Source: Blepharisma japonicum (lineage: Eukaryota; Ciliophora; Heterotrichea; Heterotrichida; Blepharismidae). Taken from it: a stretch of DNA of 64,000 bases. Below, in pieces: positions 11,012-22,525 of this stretch. Location of the stretch: contig CATKHK010000079.1 of NCBI GenBank assembly GCA_949751835.1, positions 145,925 to 209,924 on the forward strand. Direction: 5' to 3'. How positions within the stretch are numbered: the first letter of the stretch is position 1; every line of letters begins with the position of its first letter. The notes below the pieces were generated by a model that made no database searches, was not told where the DNA came from, and saw only the letters and a program-made list of their open reading frames with translations. The position numbers were made by a program, and so were the translations under genes.

Positions 11012-11240
11012 ATGGCACATAGCAAAGGTTATCAAGCAATTCAAAAAATTTATAAGATAAGAAATTTTTTGATTAATAGCATTAATAACTTCTTATTTGA
11101 GCACTTTGGTCAAAATATCTTTAACGAGTCAAATCTGGCCAGGCACATGTAAAAACATTTTCAAATACCTGATCATAAAGAGAATTCTGGAATAAATGGA
11201 TCTTATCATAATTTGTCAAAAACAAATAAAGCAGCTGAAT
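11012..11240 (+). pseudogene. possible decayed zinc-finger remnant
   Basis: An ATG frame reads 46 codons to TAA at 11150 and continues open after it to about 11240. The text FNESNLARHM next to KHF around the stop resembles the second half of a C2H2 finger, but the Cys pair is absent. Low confidence; chance is possible. Confidence 0.25.
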
Positions 11241-11499
11241 AGTTTATAATAAAAATAAAAATCGGGAATTTAACTTAGATGCTAAAATAAATGCATTTCT
11301 AAACTTTCTAGCAAAAAGAGGGAAAAAATAGCAATCATCATTTTTTACTCTTTTCCACATTCAAATTCCAAACTATTTGTAAGAATTTAGGTCTTATTTC
11401 TCCTCTCCTTTAGAATTATTTTACTATTTCTAAGATATCTTCAAAATTTGAAATACTTTTAAAAATTTTTATTATCGAATATATTTCGAAAGATTAACT

Positions 11500-12870
11500 T
11501 TTAGATTTAAATGCTATTTTCTTCCAGAGTGGGAATTTCTCTTCAATTTGTCTCATAACATTTAAGCACAATTCTTCTTTATAAGGTAGAGCAATCACCT
11601 GCATATTAATCGGCAAGCCTTCACTCTCATTCAATTCCTATTCATATCTTTAGCCAGTTTTCTGGAGTCTTATCATAAAATTGTTTAGCTTCAAAAACTG
11701 AGGTCACTGGGACACTTCCACAGGGGCAATCTAATAAATTAAAAAATTAGCATATACAAATCCTGGGTACACAAAATCAGAAGACTCATGCAGCACAGCA
11801 GGAACTGAGAATGGAGCAATTATTACATCAATCTCTGCCTCGCTCCATGCCCTCATAAATTCGTTTTTAATTTTCGTGAATTCAATGAGATTTTTGACAT
11901 AATCATAAGCAGTATTCAATCTGGTTCATCTAGCGTAAAATAAGTCTTTATTCTTTGAAAATTTCTTTTTCAGCTGAGACCACCATGATTTCCTTGAATT
12001 ATTTTTTGTCGTAATAGAGGTGGCTCTCCTATAACAATTTCTTCTTCATTTTCTTTTATGCTTATAAGCAATTCATTAATTTTTTCTGAATTAGGAAGAA
12101 CGATTTTTTGAACTCATGGCATTCTAAATATGCTTTAATCAATTCTAACGCATTTTGGGAGAGGCCAATAATCATTGCTTTCGATATAGTTAATTTTAAG
12201 TTTTCTTTTATCGGTATAAAGTCGATGATTTCATATAAGTGGCACAACTGAAGGATCTTTATGAAAAACAAAATCACTACACACAGCCTGAATAAATAAA
12301 GCACAGTCATCAGTAGATCTCCCAATAGGTCCTATTTCTTCTGACATAACTCGAAAAACTTGGATTATTATCTTGTACACTAAATGCATTTTTTATCAAT
12401 CCAATTGCAATAGCATATCTTTAATTGCAATTGTGTCAGAGATGCCTATAGGAATTCTATGAAACGCCCCATATTTTCTACCTGATTTAAATTCTTCATT
12501 AAGGATTCTAGTCTGATGAGTGCTTCATCAACAGAAACTTCATTAAAAAGTTTTGATGTTCTTCCTTCTGATTTCAGTCGATGGAGATAAGCCAATAGAA
12601 TTTATTCACAAGTAAACTCATCATTATCATGACCTTCTTGTAAAGATTGAATAGAAGCAAAATTTATGAGCTTAAATAGATCTCTTGGAAGTGGTCCAAG
12701 TTTAGTAATCGATGATAACGAAGCAGCTGTTGTATTGAGCTTGCGCTGGGCTTTTTCAATTTATTTGGCATTGCAATCTAAGAGAGCACGCCTGTCTATG
12801 GCTTTGCAAATATAGCAATTAATAATAATTTCCGATGCTACAACAGAGGCTGTAATGCTAGCTAAGAGTA
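11500..12870 (-). pseudogene. decayed tandem copy of the amidase gene
   Basis: The region matches the intact amidase at 13260-14918 along most of its length, in the same orientation. The clearest piece is 11731-11919, which encodes YDYVKNLIEFTKIKNEFM and IDVIIAPF, equivalent to the C-terminal third of the intact protein. Pieces equivalent to the N-terminal helices lie around 12540-12740. Many frameshifts, stops and deletions, including loss of most of the Ser-loop region, rule out a working product. Confidence 0.85.
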
Positions 12871-13259
12871 TAGAGTGGAGTGTTTTTCAATAAAGTCTAT
12901 CATATTTATTAATATTAAACGGCTTTGATGAAAAATGTGGAATTGTAATTAATTGATAATTTTTATGCAGATTGAAAATGATTATTTTTTCACTTTATTA
13001 AATATTGCTGAAATATTCTGATAAATTACAGTTTCATATTATGAAGCTTGCTTTTGAATGTTTACAATTTATAATAATCATATAAATCAAGAATTAATAA
13101 ATATTTATTAATTATAATATTTAATTGTTTTATTAATTTACACAAGGATTATTGATAAGATTGAAATTAAAATTTAGGGAATTTTCAATAATTAATATTT
13201 ATATAACTTAAGTATTATTGAAATTAGAATTTATGTTCATATTATAGAAAGAATTAATA
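12871..13259. other. very AT-rich spacer
   Basis: Gene-free spacer between the amidase relic and the intact amidase, rich in AATTATTAAT-like tracts. Confidence 0.5.
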
Positions 13260-14918
13260 TTAGTTAATATTAACTTTCTTCCAGAACAAAGTTTTCTCTT
13301 CAATTTGCTTCATCACATTTAAGCACAATTCTTCTTTATAAGGTGGCGCTATAACCTGAACTCCAAGCGGCATTCCAATGCTATTTCTCATATTATCTTT
13401 CATAATTTTGGTCCATTTTTCATTCGTTTCCTCATATATTTGCTCATTCTGTCTTACACAGTCGACAGGAACATTTCCAGCAGGACAGTCTAGCAAATTA
13501 AAAAATGTGACGTATGCAAACGAAGGGAATAAATCTTCACAAGAGTCAAGAATTGTTGCAGGCGCTGGATATGGCGCAATGATAACATCAATTCCTTCTT
13601 GAGCCCATTTTTTGAAGAATTCTTGTTTTATTTTTTCAATTTTTATTAAATTCTTTACATAATCGTAACCACTATGTAAATTGGCTGATTTTGAGAAAAA
13701 TGAGTCTTTTTCAGTATGGTAGATTAATGATTTTGCTTTTTTTTGGTAAATATTAGTATCATTTGAACTCATAAAAATGCTCGAGAACAGCTCGTTGATT
13801 GTTTCCATATCAGGTAGCTCTATTTTAACAAATTCATGGTCTTCTAAAGCTATTTTTGCAATATAGACAGCTGCTTCCATGCAGCTTGGTAAAGGCCAAT
13901 ATTTATTACTTTCAATGTACCCAATTTTTAGTTTTCTTGGGTCTTTATACATTTTTTCATCCCAAGGAATTCTTGGTATGCTTATATCTCTTTGATAAAC
14001 ATAATCATTACAAACTGCTTTCATAAATGATGCACAATCATCAGCTGATTTTCCCATCGGTCCAATCCCAACTGATAATCCAGGAAAAGATTGAAACAAC
14101 CCATCCTGCCCAAGTTGAGAAATTCTTTTAGATGTCGCTCTCAGCCCAAAAAGCCCACAATATGAAGCAGAAACTCTAATACTGCCATATAAATCTGAGC
14201 TTATAGTTAAAGGTGAGCATCCTAAAACAATCAAAGCAGCATCACTTGAATCACCAGTGGTGCGATAATGAGAAAAAGGATTAGTAGCTTTTCCGGTAAA
14301 GGAATTATCAGTTTCATAAAGCCTTATGCCTTCTGGCATAGATCCTGAAACATAAAAAATAGCACCTTGCTGGCGCAAAGCTTCTACTACTAAGGAATCT
14401 TGGGGGTATACATGATTTTTATTGCAATTTGATGATTTCATTCCTCTAACTGAAATATTTTCTTTTATGCTGATGGGAATTCCATGGAATATTCCCCTCT
14501 TAGTTTCATATTTGAGCTCTTTATCAAGAATTTTAGCTTGAAGTAAAGCTTCTTCTAAGCTTAAATCACTAATGCAATTATGCTTTAGTGCCTTTTTTAG
14601 CCTATGAAAATAAGTGATAAGAAGTTCCTCACTTGAAATTTCATACTTATCTAAGGCAGCTCGCAACTCAATAAGAGAATCAAAAAGAATTTCTTTTTCT
14701 AATTTTGAGGAGATATGAGGGAGTTTTGATAGATTTTCAATTATGGTTTTAAATTGAACTTTGCTTTGGTTAGGTTTCTTGATTTTTTTTAAATTAAATT
14801 TTGATGTTACATGGGTTCTGGTTAGATAGCTAGCAAATGCCAAAGCTCCAAATCCAACAACTAAAAGAATCCCTTTCACCTTTATTGTCAAATGAATCTT
14901 GAAAAAAGCCATTCTCAA
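13260..14918 (-). CDS. amidase-signature hydrolase, FAAH-like
   Basis: A 552-residue protein of the amidase signature family, closest in layout to fatty-acid amide hydrolase: a single N-terminal hydrophobic helix (about 16-32) then the catalytic fold. FAAH enzymes cleave fatty acid amides at membranes. Catalytic Lys is in GIPISIKEN (K152); the nucleophile is Ser246 in DLYGSIR, followed by the family's CGLFGLR. Oddities: the usual GGSSGGE loop reads TGDSSDAA (about 221-228), two residues shorter with Asp replacing Gly, and the residue two before the nucleophile is Tyr rather than Gly. Activity is therefore uncertain. The C-terminal half (IDVIIAPYPAPA, LDCPAGNVPVDCV, GMPLGVQVIAPPY) is typical. 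A decayed copy lies just downstream. Stop is TAA. Confidence 0.85.
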   Translation of the reverse strand: MRMAFFKIHLTIKVKGILLVVGFGALAFASYLTRTHVTSKFNLKKIKKPNQSKVQFKTIIENLSKLPHISSKLEKEILFDSLIELRAALDKYEISSEELLITYFHRLKKALKHNCISDLSLEEALLQAKILDKELKYETKRGIFHGIPISIKENISVRGMKSSNCNKNHVYPQDSLVVEALRQQGAIFYVSGSMPEGIRLYETDNSFTGKATNPFSHYRTTGDSSDAALIVLGCSPLTISSDLYGSIRVSASYCGLFGLRATSKRISQLGQDGLFQSFPGLSVGIGPMGKSADDCASFMKAVCNDYVYQRDISIPRIPWDEKMYKDPRKLKIGYIESNKYWPLPSCMEAAVYIAKIALEDHEFVKIELPDMETINELFSSIFMSSNDTNIYQKKAKSLIYHTEKDSFFSKSANLHSGYDYVKNLIKIEKIKQEFFKKWAQEGIDVIIAPYPAPATILDSCEDLFPSFAYVTFFNLLDCPAGNVPVDCVRQNEQIYEETNEKWTKIMKDNMRNSIGMPLGVQVIAPPYKEELCLNVMKQIEEKTLFWKKVNIN

Positions 14919-15289
14919 GTAAGTATATAATAAGATTTATTGTTATTGGATATGAATAATGGAGATATTTTAAAAAATCAGAAAGTGGGTATATTTATAT
15001 TTTTAGATTAATAAAATATTGCTTCATTTTTTTGTATAAATAAAATACATAAATGCTGTTTTAAATAATTCATTACATAAAATCAATACCTTCGATGCCT
15101 CTGCTAAAAATAATTATTATTAGACTCGCATAATTATTAAATATTCAATTTTATTAATAATAATGGTAATTGCAATCCTTATTTATTATGAATCTTGAAA
15201 TTTAATTATTGAAGATTCAATAAAATATATATAAGAACTATTAAAACCGATATATGAATACTAATCAAATATTGATAAAATAAAACAAT
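14919..15289. other. intergenic between divergent genes
   Basis: Very AT-rich spacer; nothing recognised. Confidence 0.4.
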
Positions 15290-15835
15290 ATGGTGAAATC
15301 TCATCCGCAAAGAAAAAAACTGCCATCACCTATAACCATTAAGCCATTGAGCTTATGTGCTCAAAAAATCTCGCTCAGGGTGCTCGTGCCTTCTTGGGGA
15401 CTAAAATTCAGACGCTCTTCTGACCTGATGCTTCATGAATTTTTATCACCTACAGAACATGCAAATTATCAAAAAAATTTGTCTCTTATTGATAAAGCCT
15501 CCGAAAGAACTGATGCTTCAAATGACCCTCAAAATATTAATTTAAGCCAATCTCAATCAATCCTAGCAGAAGAAAACCCAAAGAAAATGTGTCCAGTTTG
15601 CAGTCAATGTTTTGCATCACTCAAAGGCTTGAGCCAGCATTATGGGAAAAAGCATCGAGGAGGTCGAAGAATAGCCAAATGTGATGATTGGTTAATAAAG
15701 TTTAAAAATAAGTATGCGCTTAAAATGCATCGAATGTAGGTTCACGAGCAATCGACCAGGATAATATGCAAATTTGGTGGGAAATTTATTTATAATAAGC
15801 ATCACTTAAAAATCTACCAAGAAAAAGAGCACTAA
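15290..15835 (+). pseudogene. C2H2 zinc-finger gene with an internal TAG, probably dying
   Basis: First of three related zinc-finger genes (others at 18455 and 20816). The frame is open from ATG to a TAA at 15833, except for a TAG at 15737 exactly where the paralogue at 20816 has a Gln codon before VHEK. One good finger remains (MCPVCSQCF...H...KH). The next begins CDDW instead of CxxC, and the last begins CKFGG, so zinc ligands are lost. The N-terminal Cys pair of the paralogues is also missing. Either a pseudogene or a truncated 149-residue protein. Confidence 0.65.
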
Positions 15836-16789
15836 TTTTTCTATCAGAAAAATTACTTTTGCAGGAAAGGTTGATTATTTGAGTAAATAATACGAATACA
15901 TCAAAGAACGAATGATTTATTTTATATTATTTACTTGAGGGAGAAAGATAATATACATTTTGCATATAATTAGGTCATTAATAGAAATTCATATTATTAA
16001 ATTTAATCAAATTTATGTTTTTTATTATAGACAAAAATATTGATATTAATTATGACTGTGTCTTCAAAATAATATAGAGAACTCTAATTTGCTTAAAACT
16101 AAAATTATCATCAATAATCTACTATATTTCATATTGAAGCCTTCTTTATTGGAGTGATACTCAAAAAAGGCCATATTGCACCATACATTTCTAAAATATA
16201 AAAGACACACAAATTTCCAATTCTGGCTTCTCAACCTAAAATAATGAATTTATTTTATCAATTTAATATTCCAATCATTGTCCTTTATCTGTTTTTTGTA
16301 CTTAAGATGTTTTAAAAAATAGAAAAAATTTTAATTCTAATTCTTAAAATTAATTTCAGTGGCCAAATATTTTTTCTTTTAATAATAAGCGCCCAGATTT
16401 GCTCAGAAAATTTAGAGAAAATAAAGCTAGATATCTCAGCTTCAAAAATAAAAAATTTTCGCTAAAATATAAGTGTAATATGAAAAAGCTCTAATAAAAG
16501 ATACCAGTGCTTGTTATTAATTCATAAAACTTATAAGAATTATTTTAAAATATTTTACGAAAGTCCGTAATATGGCATTCTCTATTTACCATAATTTATA
16601 TTTGAGTTTACAACAATTAAATGACTGAATTTTTTGAATTTTTGAATTATTTACAAAATTAAATATATAATAAGCAGTTTCAAAACATATAAATAATGCA
16701 ATTCTTCAACTCTGATCAATTTTGAGTTCGAAGTCACCTAAATTCATTACATTCCAAAATTAAAATTCCCATCACCAGAATTAGTAAAT
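15836..16789. other. intergenic, nothing recognised
   Basis: About 950 bp of AT-rich sequence without a supported frame, RNA gene or clear repeat. Confidence 0.4.
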
Positions 16790-17290
16790 ATGCAATTTCA
16801 CCATTCCGATCCCATGAAATCAGCAACAGGGTCTCCAAGCATGCATGAAATAGATGAGCATATCTACATTGGAGATTTCACAAGCGCTGAGGACTATCAG
16901 AATCTAAAGCGCAACGGGATCACTCATATAGTAGAACTCTTTACAGTCCCTACCCCTACGGAATTTCGAGCGGCATTCAATTACTGCACGGTTCCAGTTC
17001 CTAGAGGAAAAAACTATACAATAATCCCAGCTATCCAAGAGTCTTTGAAATTCATCCACAAAGTTGTGTGCAGTGGAGAGAAAGTGCTGGTCCATTGTAA
17101 GTTCGGACGAAATCGAAGTGTCTCAGTAGTCATTGCCTACTATATGGCTGCGAAAGGCTGGTCTTATCGAGAAGCCTTAGATGTAATATTAAAGAAAAGA
17201 GAGTGTGCTAAGCCAAAAATCATTTTAAAGCAGCAAATTGAATCAGTCCATGAAGAATTGGCAGGGTACATTGAGCTTGATAAAGAATAA
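16790..17290 (+). CDS. dual-specificity protein phosphatase
   Basis: A 166-residue single-domain phosphatase that removes phosphate from Ser/Thr and Tyr. The signature loop is VLVHCKFGRNRSVSVVIAYY (H-C-x5-R at about residues 102-109), with the catalytic Cys and Arg intact, and the general-acid loop precedes it. The N-terminal part (IYIGDFTSAEDYQNLKRNGITHIVE) is the usual DSP strand-helix start, followed at the end by YREALDVILKKRECAKP. There is no docking domain or membrane anchor, so it is a small atypical DSP; the substrate cannot be told. Codon use looks richer in G+C than the surrounding spacer. Stop is TAA. Confidence 0.9.
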   Translation: MQFHHSDPMKSATGSPSMHEIDEHIYIGDFTSAEDYQNLKRNGITHIVELFTVPTPTEFRAAFNYCTVPVPRGKNYTIIPAIQESLKFIHKVVCSGEKVLVHCKFGRNRSVSVVIAYYMAAKGWSYREALDVILKKRECAKPKIILKQQIESVHEELAGYIELDKE

Positions 17291-18454
17291 TATTTTTGAG
17301 TCTATTAGCATAAATGTAAAGCGTTTTATACTAAAGCATTGATTTTATAAATTTTTATAAGAAATATTTCTCCATTTATTGATTGAATAAAATTCAAATC
17401 CAGATAAAATTATGAAATTTTTAATTTTAATAAATAATCTAATAGGAATTGGTTTTATTATTTTTTGAAAGGTTGCTTTAAAAAACATTTTAAAAATTTT
17501 TGCTATTGATAAATATAATTTCAATTTTGTCATTGAAGATAAGGCCATATGCGTTTTATCAAAAAATTCGAGAACTTTATTATTTCGATTAAAATGATAA
17601 AAAATGGGCTATAAAAGAATTTAAACTGAATCTATAACTAGCTATATAACTTCATCAATTAAATATAGTGAGATAGGCAAAGATGACTTTCAGATTAGTG
17701 CTTGATATATATAATTAGACTTTACCATGAATGCATAGATATAAATATTGCGCGAAAACATATTTCTGTGAAGAGGTTGGGCAATCTTATTTTTGTCTTC
17801 TCTTTTAAATATTGTATGGCTCTCAAAAATTTTAGACCTCACAAACTGTATATAAAACTGCATTAAAGTTAAAAATGCAGCTTGGAACTAATGTGTATAA
17901 TATTTTTGAGTTGTCATGTCGAGAAAATTATATTGAAGTTATAATTTTTTTGTGTAATAAAAATATTATGAGAATTCAAAAATTATAAGAAGAATTTTTA
18001 TAGCTTTTACATGATTTTTAATTTATATTTTATGCTTTCAGACATAAGCAGTACTGCAGCTAAACTTGAATAAATTAGTAGCTGATTACCTCTGCATTTA
18101 TAACAATTTAGAGGAACAGTTAGACTCTATTTTTAATTACTTTTCTGCAGTAGTATTTGCATATATTAGTTTATTTCACATACTAAATCAAAATTCTATA
18201 AAAATCAAGCTTAAATCTAACGAAATTGCTCTTACAAAAATAAAAATACTGATAACAAAAGACGCTGTGTCCATTTTTTTCTTAAAAATTTTTAGCCTTA
18301 TTCAGTTTTAACATTCGGACCTAGAATTGTGTTGACAAATTTCAAATATTCATATCTGCCTTGATAGAAAATAATAATATGATAGGCTAAAATCGCACAA
18401 ATTGTTTATTCGCAATAATAATTGACATATTTAATGAATAATTATAAAAAATAA
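17291..18454. other. intergenic, nothing recognised
   Basis: About 1.2 kb, very AT-rich. Short open frames at 17345-17548 (-) and 18066-18311 (+) are rich in Ile/Lys/Phe, have no recognisable motif and look like chance. Confidence 0.4.
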
Positions 18455-18994
18455 ATGTTTGCGCTTTTCCATGCCAAAAAAAGCCTCCCTTCTCCAGTGT
18501 TTCTTAATTGCTCTACTGATTTGGGCTTCGAAACCTGTCCGCCAAATGGATGTGTTTATTGTGGCTTAAGCTTTAATAGCTCTTATGAAAAAGGGCTACA
18601 TTTAAATCCTTCCACAGAAACTCAAGCCTGCCATACAAACTCCAGCCAAGACCTAACATCCGAAAACTCCTTCACTAAAACACTATCTAACTCAACAGAA
18701 ACGATCCCTTCAGAAAACAATTCGAATTCAGCAACAAGCCAATACTTCTGTAAAGTCTGCAATAGAGCCTTTGAAACCTTTAAAGGCTACAAACAGCACC
18801 AAGGGAAGATGCATAGAACAAAAAGAAGAAATTTTAAATGCATGAAATGCAGCCGAAAATTTGTCAGTAAGTACGCATTGAAGTTTCATAAGATTCAAGT
18901 CCACGAGAAAGCCTTCAAAGTGGAATGCGAACACTGCAGTAAAGTTTTATACAACAAATATCATTATCAAGTGCACCTTAAGTCTTGCTTTTAA
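18455..18994 (+). CDS. C2H2 zinc-finger protein
   Basis: A 179-residue protein with three C2H2 fingers in the C-terminal half: YFCKVCNRAF...H...MH, FKCMKCSRKF...H...VH and VECEHCSKVL...H. An additional Cys pair lies near residue 29 (NGCVYCGLSF) and a Ser/Asn/Thr-rich linker at about 55-90. The fingers most likely bind nucleic acid, but no target can be inferred. It shares finger order and the KYALK.H signature with the genes at 15290 and 20816, so the three are tandem paralogues. No TGA codon in frame. Confidence 0.8.
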   Translation: MFALFHAKKSLPSPVFLNCSTDLGFETCPPNGCVYCGLSFNSSYEKGLHLNPSTETQACHTNSSQDLTSENSFTKTLSNSTETIPSENNSNSATSQYFCKVCNRAFETFKGYKQHQGKMHRTKRRNFKCMKCSRKFVSKYALKFHKIQVHEKAFKVECEHCSKVLYNKYHYQVHLKSCF

Positions 18995-20815
18995 CTAACT
19001 AAAAATTTAACTTATAAAAACAAGCAGGACGAAGCCAATAAAATTAAAAATTTTTTTTTTGAGTTATCGGAGACAATCATGAAAAAATAATCCAGGCGCT
19101 GTAATTTTGGATGGGGTCGGGTATAGGAGGAAAATCGTGATCTCAAAGTTTTTTTTTATCAACCATGAGACCATTTACAAGCAAGATTTTCCATAGTTAT
19201 AATGATTTGCACATCTATAAAGAGAAGGAAATAAGTTGGCTATATTGATATGTAAGGTTTATAAGCTAAAATTGAAGCATAGATCAATTTAAGAAAGTCT
19301 AATTTTTTAAGTTGGCCTAAAAATTTAGATATAAGATTTAGAATATTCTATAGCGTTATATCTCAATATGGAAAATAAGGATGATTTAGATTTATGAAAG
19401 GAATGCTAAAAATGTATAGCAAGAAAATTAGAAAGGACAACAAAAATTATTGAAAAAAATCAAAAGTGCTTGCTTAGTGTTGACTTTTTAAAAAAAGAAT
19501 ATTCTAGAATTCTGAAAAATATCAGTATAGATAAAGAGAACATCTTATAAATTTCATTGCAAAAGTGAAAAGAAAAATACAGCACAGTTGTTTCCTATTT
19601 TTGAGTAATTATTGAGACTCTATAGTCTTGATAGTTAAGTCCATTTGTCAATTTCCAAAGACTAAAATTTCATATTTAATTTGCTTAAGTTATAAAGTAT
19701 TAAACTGAAATTATCTAAGTCAAAGTGTCGAAGAAAACATTTTTCTTAAAAGTCGTTTTATATCATGATCTCAGAAGTTTTCTTAAAATTTATAAGAAAT
19801 TATCATACTTTTTATTAAATTATATATGCATATAAGGCATAATATATAAATTTTCATATAATTATATCATAATAAACGAGATTCAGATATATCTCAGCAT
19901 TTTATACTTAATGCTATTTTTTGATTTTGGAATTAATTTTAGTCTTTTATTGAGCTCTATTTTTGGACTAAACTGCAAATAATACTGAATTTTGGCACAT
20001 GATTATATATAAACTGTTCGTTACATATAGGCAGAGGTAAATTATTCCTTTTAATATTTTGAATTTCTAATAGAAAAATGGAAGCATTTTCATTTTTGAG
20101 TTGGCTTTTATTTCTCAAAATCACATCAAAATTAAAGAATTATTCAAAACTTAAAATTAATTAAATCTGATCTATTATATCTAGACTTTTTTTTAGAAAT
20201 AAACAAATTATTAAAAATTTTTTCTTTATACATCTTAAAATATGATTTTAGCTGACATCAAAGATTGCAACCAAACTATGTGTGATAGGTGAGAAATTTA
20301 GTTGACATAAAAAACTGTTCTGGCAATTTCTAAAAAATTTTAAGTGAAATAAAAAAAAAAACTTGCATAAATTATCTTCAAGAACTTATTCAATAGATGT
20401 TAGCTGAAACTTCATGCTGTTAGTAAATGCTAATAGAATGCCAATAATCATATGACTTTGGCATTATAGTAATTAATTATTTATTTCTAATATAACTTAT
20501 AAGTAGCAAAATTAGAGATTTAGCTTTATTGTAGTTAGAGAAATATTAAATTCATATACTTATAGGCAAAGCCTTTGCTTATAACTGGTAGCATTGATAA
20601 ATAGCTAAGAGTATAATGCTAAAAATAGCATGCTCAAAAACTTTTAAAATATTCACCGATTGTAACTCTATCCTCTATATCTTAGCCTAAAATTGTTATA
20701 ATCATCTTTATCGCATTACAGATTTCTATCTTTCAATACCTTTCTATGCCAACCAGATCGGTTAGATGTGGATTTTACATCTTTCAATACTATTTTGTAT
20801 GGTATCTTTATAAAA
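18995..20815. other. long AT-rich intergenic region
   Basis: About 1.8 kb without a supported gene. A less AT-rich patch sits near 19090-19140. Nothing else recognised on either strand. Confidence 0.4.
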
Positions 20816-21394
20816 ATGGAAAATATGACTATTCTAGAAAAACCTTTACCAAAAACAATATCTCTTCAAATTATTTGCAGCGATGGTTTCCAAAATGTTT
20901 TTACTTATACCTGCCCCAGATGCAGTTTAGAGTTTGCAACAATGTTCGACCTTGGTCTACATTCATTTGGCTCTTATGAATACACATGCTTGAGATGCTT
21001 TAACCAATCTCCAGAAAATTTAGGAACCGTCAAGGATAATGAATGTTTAGAAGAAGCTGACGACCAATCACTGCATGATTTAAATGATAATGGCCAAGTT
21101 TTACCTGACCAGCTGACAAATTATTGCGACTTATGCCAAAAAACATTTAAATCAGACAAAGGATTTCAACAGCATATGGGGAAAATCCATAGCTCTGGAT
21201 ATAAGAACTCAAAATGCAACAAGTGTAAATGCAGATTTAAAAATAAGTATGCGTTAAAAATGCACAAAAAACAAGTTCATGAGAAATCAAATAGGGTAAT
21301 ATGCGAAATTTGTAAAAAAATTTTATACGATAAATATCATTTGAAGGTTCATAATGAAAAAGAGCATGCAGTCGAATTACTGCCTGTTGATTAA
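20816..21394 (+). CDS. C2H2 zinc-finger protein
   Basis: Third member of the local zinc-finger group, 192 residues from the chosen ATG. I prefer this start to an upstream in-frame ATG (20768) because the paralogue at 18455 aligns from here (LPKTISL against LPSPVFL). An N-terminal Cys-pair region (YTCPRCSLEF and YTCLRCF) is followed by an acidic linker and three fingers: YCDLCQKTF...H...IH, KCNKCKCRF...H...VH and ICEICKKIL...H...H. It probably binds nucleic acid. Stop is TAA. Confidence 0.8.
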   Translation: MENMTILEKPLPKTISLQIICSDGFQNVFTYTCPRCSLEFATMFDLGLHSFGSYEYTCLRCFNQSPENLGTVKDNECLEEADDQSLHDLNDNGQVLPDQLTNYCDLCQKTFKSDKGFQQHMGKIHSSGYKNSKCNKCKCRFKNKYALKMHKKQVHEKSNRVICEICKKILYDKYHLKVHNEKEHAVELLPVD

Positions 21395-21919
21395 GCATTA
21401 GTATTTATTTAATAAATCGTACAATAATTTCAATATAGGGTTAATAAATCCTTATAACAATTTCGACATAGGATTTATTGGGAATGGATTAAATTATGTT
21501 AATTAGCTTAGTTTCGAGTGCTAATAGCTGGCTTAACTTTGTGGCACATTATAAGGCAGAATTAATGATATTATCTTGAAGGATGATTTTTTTCAAAAGA
21601 TTTGAAATAGGACTTTTCAATATATGAGGATTAGTAAATTTTTAATTTCTTTAATATTAAAGTCTCAATTTCAATAGATATTTCTTTTAATTTTATGCTT
21701 TTAGCATCTGTTATTATTTTATTCTCATTCAGCTTCATACGATTATAAATATATTATAATAGTTTCTAAAATTTACACGTGCAAATCTAAAATTCATAGA
21801 AAAATCTCTTTATTAAAGCCTTTAGAATTGAATAAAATTCTTTAAATAAGTAGTCCTATAATTATTTAATAAATATTATCGTAAAACTAGAAAGTAAATT
21901 ATACTCTCTTTTATTTAAT
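21395..21919. other. intergenic, nothing recognised
   Basis: AT-rich spacer between convergent genes. Confidence 0.4.
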
Positions 21920-22525
21920 TTAAGCTAAGCCTGCTTCTTGACTTCTTTTTTCAAGATCTGCAATTTTCTCCTCCTTGATCTCGCATATTTCTTCTAGCTG
22001 CTTAATCTTAAGCTCCATAACTTCAATAGTTTCTCTGAGCTGTTGGATCGTTTCTTCTTTTTCTATGAGCTCACTTGGTAGCACTTCATCATCCCTTGGC
22101 TTTTCTCCATTAATTTTCAGCTTAGGCGATGTCGAGTTTCTTGGCTTGTTTTTAGCTAAATAAATTTCAATCTAAATATTTCCTACTTTTTCTTTGAAGA
22201 TTTTCAAGGCTTTTTCAATGGCTTCTGGAACGCAGTTTACTATATCATTTATAGCTCTTTCGTTCATTTGAAAATCCAATCTACTAAGCACTTTCTTATT
22301 CAAAGTTTCCCAATTCGCTATTTTTTGCCTGGCAGCATTTGCAGGTGGATAATTGTGGAGATCTATAATTGATGGGATAAAATGTTTAAAAATTTCAGCT
22401 ACGAGGACACCATCAGAAAAATCTCTAGCGATGTTTCGTTTTGGTCTTGATAATGGTATTGAATCTACCCATTCGTATATTTTGGTAAGCTCTTCCTCCT
22501 CCAAAACCTCTGCAGGTTTTGACAT
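21920..22525 (-). CDS. SPEF1/CLAMP-type calponin-homology protein
   Basis: A 196-residue protein in two exons. The 15-nt intron at 22172-22186 contains a TAG; splicing restores a C-terminal coiled coil (IEKEETIQQLRETIEVMEL and on). Residues about 10-117 form the CH-like (CH_2) domain: IYEWVDSIPLSRPKRNIARD, then DGVLVAEIFKHFIP, HNYPPANAARQK and NWETLNKKVLSRLDF. This order and the coiled coil are typical of SPEF1 (CLAMP), a microtubule-binding protein of axonemes, particularly the central pair, and of cortical microtubules. The length is short for the family but both halves are present. Stop is TAA. Confidence 0.85.
22172..22186 (-). other. 15-nt intron in the SPEF1-like gene
   Basis: GTAGGAAATATTTAG, phase 0. 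It ends in an in-frame TAG; its removal joins the CH domain to the coiled coil. Confidence 0.85.

Noticed and set aside
17345-17548. 67-codon minus-strand frame
   Set aside because: Low-complexity hydrophobic/Lys text with no recognisable feature.
18066-18311. 81-codon plus-strand frame
   Set aside because: Ile/Lys/Phe-rich, no motif, isolated in AT-rich spacer; length is compatible with chance when only two stop codons are used.
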